Origin: Chloroflexota bacterium
GTDB taxonomy: Bacteria > Chloroflexota > Anaerolineae > Anaerolineales > Anaerolineaceae
NCBI GenBank assembly: GCA_029548365.1
Contig: JAKPNN010000003.1
Location: 62,001-126,000 of the forward strand
Reading direction: 5' to 3'
Length of the DNA stretch: 64,000 nucleotides
In this document: positions 8,162-15,688 of the stretch, one piece after another
Layout: every line of letters begins with the position of its first letter
Position numbering within the stretch: the stretch's first letter is position 1
Program-made: the position numbers and the translations under genes
Notes under the pieces: generated by a model
Seen by the model: the letters and a program-made list of their open reading frames with translations, nothing else
Databases searched by the model: none
Told to the model about the DNA's origin: nothing

Positions 8162-9224
8162 ATTAACCATTCGCGAAGTCACAGAAAATTATGTTGACAA
8201 CGCCGAAGAAGGTGTGCTCGGGTACAATGGCAGGCTCAACATCCGCCCGAAGTATCAGCGCGAGTTTGTCTATGATGATAAGAAACGCAATGCGGTCATC
8301 GATTCGATCCAAAAGAGCCTTCCGCTGAACGTGATGTACTGGGCGGTCAACGAAGACGGCAGCTTTGAGGTGCTCGATGGGCAGCAGCGGACGGTCAGCT
8401 TTTGCCAGTATGTCAACAACGATTATTCGATCGACAACCGCTTTTTTCACAACCTGACCGAGACCGAAAAACAACACATCCTCAACTATAAATTGATGAT
8501 CTATTTTTGTGAGGGGGACGACAAAGAAAAATTGGATTGGTTCAGGATCGTCAACATCGCCGGGGAAAGGCTGTACGACCAGGAATTGCGCAATGCCGTT
8601 TATACCGGGCCTTGGCTCTCTGACGCCAAACTGAAATTCAGCAAAACGAACTGCGCCGCTTACCTGCTGGCAAAAGATTATGTAATCGGTTCACCCATCC
8701 GCCAGGAACTCCTGGAAATTGCCCTGAAATGGATTTCAAAAGGTGAGATTGAAGCCTACATGGCTGCCCACCAGCACGATCCGAATGCCAATGAATTGTG
8801 GATGTATTTTAGAAGTATCATCGAATGGGTGAGGCTGACCTTTCCCAATTACCGCAGGGAAATGAAAGGGGTGGATTGGGGCAGCCTTTACGATCAATTT
8901 AAGAACGAAGTGATCAATACCCGCGCGCTGGCAAATGAAGTCGGCGCCCTGATGATGGATGATGATGTAACCCGTAAACGCGGCATTTATCCCTACGTGT
9001 TAACCCGCAATCCGAGGCATTTGAATATCCGCGCATTCAGCGACAACCAGAAAAGAGAAGCCTACGAACGGCAAAAAGGCGTCTGCGTTCGCTGTGGCAA
9101 ACAGTTTGAAATCTCCCAAATGGAAGCAGACCACATCACGCCCTGGCACCTGGGCGGAAAAACCCACGCCGACAACTGCCAGATGCTGTGCAAACAATGC
9201 AATCGAGAAAAATCGGGAGTTTAG
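8142..9224 (+). CDS. DUF262 (GmrSD-N-like) and HNH endonuclease
   Basis: 360-aa protein. Residues about 15-225 form a DUF262 domain with the hallmark Asp-Gly-Gln-Gln-Arg motif near residue 87, found in GmrSD-type and related defence nucleases. Residues about 310-356 form an HNH module: Cys-Val-Arg-Cys, Asp-His-Ile-Thr-Pro-Trp-His, Asn-Cys-Gln-Met-Leu-Cys and Cys-Asn zinc-ligand and catalytic positions. It probably cuts DNA, with the adjacent adenine methylase providing self-protection. This would replace the PD-(D/E)XK endonuclease that normally accompanies an EcoRI-type methylase. An alternative is a nuclease that targets modified DNA, since DUF262 proteins of the GmrSD type do so. No other defence gene is adjacent. 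Confidence 0.82.
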   Translation: MKVELHELTIREVTENYVDNAEEGVLGYNGRLNIRPKYQREFVYDDKKRNAVIDSIQKSLPLNVMYWAVNEDGSFEVLDGQQRTVSFCQYVNNDYSIDNRFFHNLTETEKQHILNYKLMIYFCEGDDKEKLDWFRIVNIAGERLYDQELRNAVYTGPWLSDAKLKFSKTNCAAYLLAKDYVIGSPIRQELLEIALKWISKGEIEAYMAAHQHDPNANELWMYFRSIIEWVRLTFPNYRREMKGVDWGSLYDQFKNEVINTRALANEVGALMMDDDVTRKRGIYPYVLTRNPRHLNIRAFSDNQKREAYERQKGVCVRCGKQFEISQMEADHITPWHLGGKTHADNCQMLCKQCNREKSGV

Positions 9225-9457
9225 TTGAAAACTGGACAGGGGATATTTTTGGATGATATGGCGTGAATGGTGAGTGGTGAGTAGGGATTAGGAATCAGGT
9301 ATTAGGGATTAGGTGACCAGGAATCAGGGGTATCTGACAGCGATCAGAGCGATCAGCCGTTAACTGTCAGCTGTCAACTTGACACGATCAGTTATGAGCT
9401 ATCCCCATTCACTATTCACCATTACCAATTCACCATTCACAATAATGATGGTGAAAC
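9225..9457. repeat. Low-complexity GGATTAG and CACCATTCAC tracts
   Basis: Noncoding stretch after the HNH gene. It contains degenerate short repeats: AGGGATTAGG-like copies at 9280-9315 and ATTCACCATT-like copies at 9408-9440. Similar CACCATTCAC tracts recur at 10140-10200 and 12010-12025. No gene is seen. Confidence 0.5.
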
Positions 9458-9810
9458 AAAAAAAGCACTTGGTCGGTCAGGCTCACCGACATCCTCTCCC
9501 TTTCGGGGAAATGGGGCCTGCTTCTCCACCTCAAGTGCTTCACCGCCTGGTAGGACTGCCAACTTCCACATCTCTTTTGCCCACGAGGGGGTGTAGACGG
9601 CAGAATCTCTACTTCAGGCGGTTTATAAATGACTTCTGTCTGAACGGGGAGAATCAGGATCACCCGGTTGGTATGAGCCGCATTTATTCACTTCAGAAGT
9701 CATCATTGTCCTGGCCGGTCCACCAGTCCCGGCGTCTTCCTTGACTGGCCATTACTGAATTCAGTACTGGACTCAGTGCGTGAGCGGTGGCAAATTCCTC
9801 ACCTCAGGAC
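9458..9810 (-). ncRNA. Predicted multi-hairpin RNA with four stacked modules (sRNA-B)
   Basis: On the minus strand four adjacent modules each close with a different outer stem: 9708-9810 (GTCCTG/CAGGAC), 9629-9703 (ATGACTTCTG/CAGAAGTCAT), 9542-9622 (ACCGCCTG/CAGGCGGT) and 9463-9540 (AAGCACTTG/CAAGTGCTT). In each module the 5' arm of the outer stem runs into TGAGGTG or TGAAGT, then a short inner hairpin with a purine-rich loop and GC. Outer stems differ in sequence but all pair. The last stem is followed by seven Ts. A promoter-like element lies just upstream. The opening resembles sRNA-A. No known family recognised. Confidence 0.55.
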
Positions 9811-9816
9811 ATTCAC

Positions 9817-9845
9817 AATATAACAGAATGTAAATGAAAATGCAA
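9817..9845 (-). promoter_or_regulatory. Possible promoter of sRNA-B
   Basis: Minus strand: -35-like TTGCAT (9845-9840), 17-bp spacer, -10 TATATT (9822-9817). The expected start, 9810, is exactly the first base of the first module's outer stem. The -35 is weak. Confidence 0.45.
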
Positions 9846-9854
9846 GCATTTAAG

Positions 9855-9957
9855 AAAAAAGACCGGCTTTTCACCGGTACGGGTCCCGTCCAGCATCGCG
9901 CGACTTGCCATCTGTAATCTTTCGACCTGTGGGGTGCGGCTTCCCACCTCAGAACCT
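9855..9957 (-). ncRNA. Predicted small RNA, copy 2 (sRNA-A')
   Basis: Second copy of the RNA at 6593-6694, about 90% identical in the body, in the same orientation, with promoter (9964-9992) and T-run terminator (9860-9855) preserved. Homology continues about 50 bp upstream of the promoter. The two copies bracket the methyltransferase-HNH cassette as direct repeats about 3.26 kb apart. In copy 1 the terminal region includes a CCGTACGG-type stem; in this copy both arms differ in sequence. Confidence 0.55.
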
Positions 9958-9963
9958 GACATT

Positions 9964-9992
9964 ATTATACAGTAAAGGAAAAGAAAAGTTAA
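9964..9992 (-). promoter_or_regulatory. Promoter of sRNA-A'
   Basis: Minus strand: -35 TTAACT (9992-9987), 17-bp spacer, -10 TATAAT (9969-9964). Matches the layout at copy 1. Confidence 0.55.
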
Positions 9993-10035
9993 GCAATATT
10001 GGAGAGGGCATTGAGCCTTGTCTGCCAAACCCGAT

Positions 10036-10134
10036 GTAGGGGCAGACCTCCGTGTCTGCCCAACCCGAAATGCCTGCTGGTCAGGGCAACCACAGCTCAA
10101 TACCCTTGCAGGGTACAGAGAGTGCTGCGCGAAG
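10036..10134. repeat. Truncated GTAGGGGCA element
   Basis: Starts with GTAGGGGCAGACC and carries the first internal hairpin and most of the body. The closing TGCCCCTAC is gone and is replaced by CACCATTCAC simple repeats. It is a decayed or recombined copy of the family at 2.9-6.9 kb. Confidence 0.65.
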
Positions 10135-10234
10135 TGGAATCACCATTCACCATCATCGTCCCCGAGCGTAGCGAGTGGGATCACCATTCACCACAATAAA
10201 GGTGAAATAAAAAAGCCGGCCTTGTAATCTAAGT

Positions 10235-10987
10235 TTATTCCGAGCGCACCTGTTTAAAATTCACCAAAATCAGGTTTTTCTGACAATCCTGGAAGGTTTG
10301 CAGGGGGTATGCCAGCGAATAGGGCGCTCCATCGGCATCCACAAGCTGGATGAACAGCGCATCCTGGCTGTTAACCACGAAATTCTCCAGCAAAAATTCA
10401 TAACCCGAAACCCCGTAAACCGGCGCCGAGCCGGTCACCGAGTATTCGTCGATCCAATAACCCTTCAATTCACCCGTAAGATTCAGCTCCAACCCTTTCA
10501 CAGCCCGGTCCTTCAAATCCCACACCTGTCCGGCAACCACCAGCCAGTCGCATCCCAGTGAGGGCCGCAGCAGGTCGCTGCTCATCATCTCGGGTTCGCC
10601 GATCAGGATAAACGGAAACAGCTCCGGCGTGGGCGAGGGCGAAATCGTCGGGGTGTAAGCTAGGGTGTGGGTCGGGGTGAGGGCGGCAGGCGCCGCACCG
10701 GTCGCCGTGATGGTCGGCACCTGGGTCATCATGCTGCTGGGCGGCAGGATGGCAATCGAGGTGGGGTGGGGTGTTGGCGGGTTCTCATCCGCGTATGGGC
10801 CCAGAGCAAAGATCAGCATGAACAGCCAGATCAAACCGCCCAGGATGGCAATCACAAACAACCATGCCAGGAAACCCGGTTTTTTGGGAGGATAGGCTCC
10901 TCGCGGGGTTGCCATGGAAGGCACCGTCTTCGGCTCACGCCGCTTAGCCTGGCTTTGCGGATAATGGGGCGGTTGACGGCTGGACAT
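10235..10987 (-). CDS. Membrane-anchored protein of unknown function with Pro/Thr-rich linker
   Basis: 250-aa protein not recognised as a known family. A basic, polar N-terminus (about 35 residues) is followed by one transmembrane helix rich in Leu, Ile and Phe, then a Pro/Thr/Ser-rich linker of about 70 residues and a globular C-terminal domain of about 120 residues with two cysteines. The C-terminal domain should lie outside the cytoplasm. The start at 10987 is chosen because it lies just past the stop of the upstream gene; a longer frame would overlap that gene. It likely shares a transcript with the PpiC-type isomerase gene. The linker style is the same as in several other exported proteins of this window. 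Confidence 0.65.
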   Translation of the reverse strand: MSSRQPPHYPQSQAKRREPKTVPSMATPRGAYPPKKPGFLAWLFVIAILGGLIWLFMLIFALGPYADENPPTPHPTSIAILPPSSMMTQVPTITATGAAPAALTPTHTLAYTPTISPSPTPELFPFILIGEPEMMSSDLLRPSLGCDWLVVAGQVWDLKDRAVKGLELNLTGELKGYWIDEYSVTGSAPVYGVSGYEFLLENFVVNSQDALFIQLVDADGAPYSLAYPLQTFQDCQKNLILVNFKQVRSE

Positions 10988-10988
10988 G

Positions 10989-11900
10989 TCAGTCGATGAT
11001 GATCTCGATAACACTGTTCGCCCGCCGATCAGCCAGCCAATCATACACGGCCTGCCGTGTCAGCGCAACCCGGGCATCCGCGCTCAGCGGACGCACGTCC
11101 CGGTCAATCACCAGGACGATGTGGTAGCCAATATCCGAGGCAATAATCTCTGAATAACTTCCCACAGCCAGATTAAAAGCGGCTTCCTCTATAACTGAGA
11201 TCAACAGGTATCCTCGAGGCACCCAGCCGAGGTAGCCGCCTGTCTCCGGTTTGAATTCAAAGGCAACGTCCTCAAAAGGCGTTCCTGAATTTAAATTTGC
11301 CAGCGCCCGACTGGCGCCTTCTTCGGTAAAGGCTAATACCTGTTGCAGCTCAACTTGCTCAACAGCTTCAGGGATCGCGTCCGCAATCCGCTGGCGTTGA
11401 TCCGCCACCAGCATCTGCAAGCGTAAATTTTCAAACAGTTCATCCCGCGTATACCCCCAGGCTGCCATCCAGGTTTCAAGATCAACGTCTTCTGCCAGTT
11501 CGTCAAGGCGCGCCTGCACCTCCGCCTCGCTGAACTCCGTCCCTGCTTCACGCGCCCCCTGCGCCAGCAAAACCTGCTCGACCAGGTCGTTCAACACGGT
11601 CTCCCGCGCGTGATCCAGGTCAGGATTTTGATTGCCCAGGGCGTTTTGGGCTAGTAAATAGCGTTCCACCTCGCGTTCAAAAGCGTCCAGCGGTATCCGC
11701 TCCCCATTGACCACTGCTGCAGCCGGCTGGGGCGTGGCTGTCGGTTCCGCAACCGTCGGGGTTATGGTCGGCAAAACCTGAGATGGGTTTGGTTCTCCTT
11801 CGGGTAAGGTCTCTACCGGTTGAGTACAGGCTGTCAAAAAAAATAAGAAAATCAATAACCCGATGATCGGCTTCTTTGTGATCCACTTTACAGCAAGCAT
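10989..11900 (-). CDS. PpiC-type (parvulin) peptidyl-prolyl isomerase lipoprotein
   Basis: 303-aa lipoprotein. A signal peptide ends in lipobox Leu-Thr-Ala-Cys with Cys25 as the lipid-modified residue. A short Pro/Thr-rich linker precedes a SurA/PrsA-like N-terminal helical chaperone region (about 60-160). A parvulin-like domain follows (about 165-275), with the typical ending Gly-Tyr-His-Ile-Val-Leu-Val. It should assist folding of exported proteins at the outer face of the membrane. The catalytic domain is shorter than in PrsA, so isomerase activity is not certain. Lies directly upstream of the membrane-anchored protein above, two bases apart. Confidence 0.8.
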   Translation of the reverse strand: MLAVKWITKKPIIGLLIFLFFLTACTQPVETLPEGEPNPSQVLPTITPTVAEPTATPQPAAAVVNGERIPLDAFEREVERYLLAQNALGNQNPDLDHARETVLNDLVEQVLLAQGAREAGTEFSEAEVQARLDELAEDVDLETWMAAWGYTRDELFENLRLQMLVADQRQRIADAIPEAVEQVELQQVLAFTEEGASRALANLNSGTPFEDVAFEFKPETGGYLGWVPRGYLLISVIEEAAFNLAVGSYSEIIASDIGYHIVLVIDRDVRPLSADARVALTRQAVYDWLADRRANSVIEIIID

Positions 11901-11936
11901 GCCTACTATTATACCAGCGCCAAACAGATTTCAATC

Positions 11937-12026
11937 ACTCACTGCTTCCTGTTTCCTACTTCCTGCTTCCAACTTCCTACTCCCTGCTTCCTACTTCCTG
12001 ATTCCTACTCACCATCCACCATTCAC
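11937..12026. repeat. CTTCCTGCTTCCTA simple-sequence tract
   Basis: About 70 bp of degenerate TTCCTACTTCCTGC repeats followed by a CACCATTCAC tract, in the gap between the isomerase and groEL. Noncoding. Confidence 0.7.
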
Positions 12027-12032
12027 CTAAAA

Positions 12033-12063
12033 TAAAAAAGCTGCTCCATTTCGGAACAGCTTT
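12033..12063 (-). terminator. Intrinsic terminator of groES-groEL
   Basis: On the minus strand AAGCTGTTCC pairs with GGAGCAGCTT (one G-T pair) across a 5-nt loop and runs into TTTTTTATT, 24 bases past the groEL stop. Confidence 0.9.
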
Positions 12064-12086
12064 CTAATCTTATGAACCCAATCGGC

Positions 12087-13730
12087 TTAATAGCCGCCCA
12101 TGCCCATTCCACCACCTCCAGGAGGCATTGGCGGTTCTGGTTCGGGAATATCCGTGATCAGGGCTTCGGTGGTCAGGATCATTGCCGCAATGGAAGCCGC
12201 GTTTTCCAGCGCACCGCGGGTCACCTTGGCGGGGTCAATCACGCCGCATGCAACCATGTCGCAATATTCTTCGGTCAAAACATCATAACCGATGCGGGAG
12301 TTCTTTTCCTTGACCTGTGCCTGGCGAGCATGCTCAACAACCACTGATCCATCTTTGCCGGCGTTTTCGGCGATTTTTCGCATCGGGATTTCCAATGCAT
12401 CGCGGACAATTTTAACACCGATCTGGGCATCATCACTGTCCATCTTCAGGTCTTCAACTGCGCTCATAGCGTTGATCAACGCCACACCGCCGCCGGGCAC
12501 GATTCCTTCTTCCACAGCCGCACGGGTTGCAGACAGGGCATCTTCAACACGATGCTTCTTTTCCTTCAGCTCAGTTTCGGTGGCTGCGCCTACACGAATG
12601 ATGGCAACGCCGCCAGCGAGCTTCGCCAGCCGCTCTTGCAGTTTTTCACGGTCGTAATCGCTGGTTGTATTTTCAATTTCAACCCGGATCTGCTCAACGC
12701 GACCTTTGATGGCGTCGTTATCACCCTTACCGCCAACGATGGTTGTCTCGTCTTTTGTGCTGAAGATTTTTTCAGCTTTTCCCAGATCATTGATCGTGAC
12801 GGTCTCCAGCTTGCGGCCGGTTTCCTCAGAAATCACGCTGGCGCCCGTTAAAACAGCGATATCCTGCAACATGGCTTTACGGCGATCGCCAAATCCTGGG
12901 GCTTTGACAGCGAGTACGTTGATCATGCCGCGCAGTTTGTTGATCACCAGTGTCGCCAGGGCTTCACCATCGATATCCTCTGCAATAATCAGAAGCTCGC
13001 GCTTGCCAACCTGCACCAATTTTTCAAGCAGAGGCACGATGTCGCTGGCAGCAGAGATTTTCTTGTCGTAAACAAGGACATAGGGGTCCTCAATTTTGGA
13101 TTCCATTGTCTCGGGGTCCGTAACGAAATAGGGCGAGATGTATCCACGATCAAACTGCATACCGTCAACATAGTCGGTTTCAAATTCGAGGCCGCGTGAT
13201 TCTTCAACCGTGATCACACCATCATTGCCAACTTTGTCCATCACCTCAGCGATCAGTTCGCCAATTTCGCGGTCCTGAGCTGAAATTGAAGCCACATTCG
13301 CAATTTCTTCCGGGCTGGTGATGGCAATTGACTGGGAACCAATCGCCTCTGCCACTGCCTTCGACGCGGCTTCAATACCCCGTTTAAGCAGCATGGGGTT
13401 GGCGCCGGCAGCAAGGTTTTTAAGGCCGTCGGTCACGATTGAATGTGCCAGCACAGTGGATGTCGTTGTGCCGTCACCGGCGATGTCATTGGTTTTGGTT
13501 GCAGCTTCCTTAAGCAACTGGGCGCCCATATTCTCAAATGGATCTTCCAGTTCGATTTCTTTAGCAACGGTCACACCGTCATGGGTAATGGTTGGAGAAC
13601 CAAATTTGCGATCGATGGCGATATTGCGTCCCTTCGGACCGAGGGTTGTAACAACCGATTTTGCCACGATATCAATGCCGGCTTTGAGCGAACGGCGTGC
13701 TTCTTCTGAAAAAATAATTTGTTTAGCCAT
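12087..13730 (-). CDS. groEL: Chaperonin GroEL
   Basis: 547-aa 60-kDa chaperonin subunit, full family length. It shows the ATP-site motif Gly-Asp-Gly-Thr-Thr-Thr near residue 86, the Gly-Pro-Lys-Gly-Arg-Asn segment near residue 31, the apical domain, and the flexible Gly/Met-rich C-terminal tail (Gly-Gly-Met-Gly-Met-Gly-Gly-Tyr). It forms the double-ring folding chamber in the cytosol with the GroES product of the gene 30 bases upstream. Expressed from the groES promoter under the CIRCE operator and closed by a strong terminator. Confidence 0.98.
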   Translation of the reverse strand: MAKQIIFSEEARRSLKAGIDIVAKSVVTTLGPKGRNIAIDRKFGSPTITHDGVTVAKEIELEDPFENMGAQLLKEAATKTNDIAGDGTTTSTVLAHSIVTDGLKNLAAGANPMLLKRGIEAASKAVAEAIGSQSIAITSPEEIANVASISAQDREIGELIAEVMDKVGNDGVITVEESRGLEFETDYVDGMQFDRGYISPYFVTDPETMESKIEDPYVLVYDKKISAASDIVPLLEKLVQVGKRELLIIAEDIDGEALATLVINKLRGMINVLAVKAPGFGDRRKAMLQDIAVLTGASVISEETGRKLETVTINDLGKAEKIFSTKDETTIVGGKGDNDAIKGRVEQIRVEIENTTSDYDREKLQERLAKLAGGVAIIRVGAATETELKEKKHRVEDALSATRAAVEEGIVPGGGVALINAMSAVEDLKMDSDDAQIGVKIVRDALEIPMRKIAENAGKDGSVVVEHARQAQVKEKNSRIGYDVLTEEYCDMVACGVIDPAKVTRGALENAASIAAMILTTEALITDIPEPEPPMPPGGGGMGMGGY

Positions 13731-13759
13731 TGTTAATTACTCCTTGGATATTTTTCTCA

Positions 13760-14053
13760 CTAGTTGAGTTTGGCGAGAATATCGCTTTCCCGCATGATCA
13801 GCAATTTTTTACCATCGTACTTAACTTCGGTCCCCGAATATTTCGCGAACAGGACACGGTCACCCTCTTTAACTTCAAGGGGCATATATTCGCCTTCGTC
13901 ATTGCGCTCGCCGGGGCCAACAGCCAAAACAACGCCCTTTTGGGGTTTTTCTTTGGCGGTTTCAGGAAGCACGATGCCTCCAGCAGTAATTTCTTCTTCC
14001 TCGATGGGTTCGACCACGAGACGATTGCCCAAAGGTTTTATTGAAATTGTCAT
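13760..14053 (-). CDS. groES: Co-chaperonin GroES
   Basis: 97-aa co-chaperonin, the heptameric lid of GroEL. It shows the N-terminal Pro-Leu-Gly-Asn-Arg-Leu-Val block, the mobile loop near residues 20-35 (Gly-Gly-Ile-Val-Leu-Pro), and the conserved end [13 protein letters not shown]. First gene of the groES-groEL operon. A GAGG-type ribosome-binding site precedes the ATG. Confidence 0.97.
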   Translation of the reverse strand: MTISIKPLGNRLVVEPIEEEEITAGGIVLPETAKEKPQKGVVLAVGPGERNDEGEYMPLEVKEGDRVLFAKYSGTEVKYDGKKLLIMRESDILAKLN

Positions 14054-14103
14054 GAGTTCCTCCGTTTGAATTTATTTTCTTTTATCAGTAGGTTTTCGAC
14101 TTT

Positions 14104-14130
14104 TTAGCACTCTCACAACAAGAGTGCTAA
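14104..14130 (-). promoter_or_regulatory. CIRCE operator (HrcA site)
   Basis: Perfect 9-9-9 CIRCE: TTAGCACTC, nine-base spacer, GAGTGCTAA, about 50 bp upstream of groES and just downstream of the promoter -10. HrcA is the known ligand; hrcA is not in the window. Confidence 0.97.
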
Positions 14131-14139
14131 CACCCCCCA

Positions 14140-14168
14140 ATATTACCTTTTTACAAAATGTACGTCAA
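14140..14168 (-). promoter_or_regulatory. groES-groEL promoter
   Basis: Minus strand: -35 TTGACG (14168-14163), 17-bp spacer, -10 TAATAT (14145-14140). Transcription would start next to the CIRCE element, consistent with repression by HrcA. Confidence 0.75.
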
Positions 14169-14217
14169 GGGTAAAATATAGAATTCTTACAAAAGATTTA
14201 CACAAACCCCATGCGAG

Positions 14218-15633
14218 CTACTCTTCTGCGGCATCGCCGACAGGCTGCTCAGGCGGCGGCGTTTCAGTTGCGCTGACCGGCGTTTCCCCCGTTTCGCCCA
14301 GATCCATTAACCCAAGGCTGTAAGCACAAATTTCTTCACCCGCGCGCACAATGCTCATCACCGAGGGGTCTTCCGCATAGCGACTGCGTATCTGTGCGAA
14401 GATGACCAGCGCCCGATCGCACTTATCATCACCGGGGCGATGCAAGCCGGCTAAAACAGAGCCATAAGTAAAATAATTCACAATCGTGCTCCCCGAAAGC
14501 GGCAGCCCTTCTACGGCTACCATCGGATCGACATCCGGATTGCATTGACGCACTTCACAACTGATCTCTGCGCTGCAGCCATCAATTGAGCACTGCAACG
14601 CAGGGATCGCGCCCTCGTAATTGCGTGACTTATGATAAATTACGCCTAACTGCCCATAAACACTGGGATTGGCAGGGGTAAAGCTTAGCGCCTTTTGCAT
14701 GTTCCAGGCTGCGGCAAAAAATTCGCCATCCTGGGCATAAGTGTTGGCAATCGTCAGGTAAGGCGTGGGATCTTTGATGCCCAATTGCTCATTCAGGTTT
14801 GCTGCCGTGGCAAAAAGTTCCAGGGCTTGATCATAAAGCTGAAGATGGCGATAGATCCTTCCCACTGCAATATACAGGTATGTATAATTCGGCATGATCT
14901 CAATCGCACGCTTATAAGACTGGATCGAAAGGTTGTATTCTCCCATGGTCTCGTAAGTGAAAGCCATGATCCGGTGGACATCCATCAGGTTAGGGTCCCG
15001 CTCCGCAGCCTGTTGAATATACTGGTAAGCCTGGTTTAACTTCATCTGGCTCACCAGAACTTCGGCATAATAAGCCAGCGCCAGGGTGTTCGTGCTGTCG
15101 ATTTGCAGCGCCATTAATGCCTCGGCTTCGGCGCGATTCAATAAATCTTCTTCTGTCTCCGGGTCCACCAGGAACGGGTTTGCATTCCAATCCAACACAA
15201 AGGCACGGATTGCCAGAACCTCGCTGTTATTGGGGTCGATTTCCTTCGCACGATCAATGGATTCAAGCGCCTCAGCCAAACGCTGAGAGCGATCGGCGTC
15301 GGTCGTGCTGAGGGCTGAAGAATAGGTTTGAATCCGTGCCAGCTCGGCAAGGATATTTGTATTCTCTGGATCAAGCATCACCGCGCGTTTTAGTGCGGTA
15401 ATGGCTGCCTCCAGGTTGCCAGCTTCAAAATGAGTCATTCCCTCTTTCACAAAAGAATCTGAAGTGCGGGTGGGCGTAGGCGTGGGTAAAAACAGCGGCT
15501 GAACATCCCCTCGAACAATGCTGGATAACAGCGTCAGAAAGAAGACAATCAACACCACGAAAATAAGAACCCGATAGGGGTTTGATTTTTTGCGGACACT
15601 TCTGAAATGCGGTTCTCTGCCGTCAAGGTACAT
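14218..15633 (-). CDS. Membrane-anchored TPR-repeat protein (paralog 1)
   Basis: 471-aa protein with a basic N-terminus, one transmembrane helix (about 22-45), a Pro/Thr-rich linker, and a long array of tetratricopeptide repeats (about 60-330) with the usual Ala/Gly/Tyr pattern. A C-terminal region with several cysteines and a Pro/Thr/Glu-rich tail follows. TPR arrays act as protein-binding scaffolds; the array should be outside the cytoplasm. It resembles the neighbouring gene in start (Met-Tyr-Leu), topology, repeats and a later Val-Glu-Gly-Leu-Pro-Leu-Ser segment, so the pair arose by duplication. No partner can be inferred. Confidence 0.72.
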   Translation of the reverse strand: MYLDGREPHFRSVRKKSNPYRVLIFVVLIVFFLTLLSSIVRGDVQPLFLPTPTPTRTSDSFVKEGMTHFEAGNLEAAITALKRAVMLDPENTNILAELARIQTYSSALSTTDADRSQRLAEALESIDRAKEIDPNNSEVLAIRAFVLDWNANPFLVDPETEEDLLNRAEAEALMALQIDSTNTLALAYYAEVLVSQMKLNQAYQYIQQAAERDPNLMDVHRIMAFTYETMGEYNLSIQSYKRAIEIMPNYTYLYIAVGRIYRHLQLYDQALELFATAANLNEQLGIKDPTPYLTIANTYAQDGEFFAAAWNMQKALSFTPANPSVYGQLGVIYHKSRNYEGAIPALQCSIDGCSAEISCEVRQCNPDVDPMVAVEGLPLSGSTIVNYFTYGSVLAGLHRPGDDKCDRALVIFAQIRSRYAEDPSVMSIVRAGEEICAYSLGLMDLGETGETPVSATETPPPEQPVGDAAEE

Positions 15634-15688
15634 CGTTTTACCTTAGTTGTGCGTCAGGCGAATTGTCATTATCCTGAGTTTATTCCAC

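Noticed and set aside
9379-9744. 121-codon open frame across the hairpin region
   Set aside because: It crosses three predicted RNA modules on the opposite strand, has no ribosome-binding site, and has a composition unlike a protein (many Arg, Ser, Pro, His in no pattern).
9754-9765. Palindrome ACTGAATTCAGT with an EcoRI site as a regulatory site of the methylase
   Set aside because: GAATTC occurs at other places in the window without pattern, and the palindrome lies inside a predicted RNA stem, so a link to the methylase is not supported.
9458-9810. Type III toxin-antitoxin RNA (ToxI-like repeats)
   Set aside because: The modules are about 70-100 bases with unrelated outer stems rather than short identical repeats, and no ToxN-like gene follows.
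9855-9957. Known riboswitch (ZTP, THF, c-di-GMP types considered)
   Set aside because: None of the conserved core motifs I know for these classes are present, and the unit ends in its own terminator before any gene on that strand.
12100-13767. Open frames opposite groEL
   Set aside because: They mirror the codon pattern of the highly conserved groEL gene and have no protein-like features of their own.
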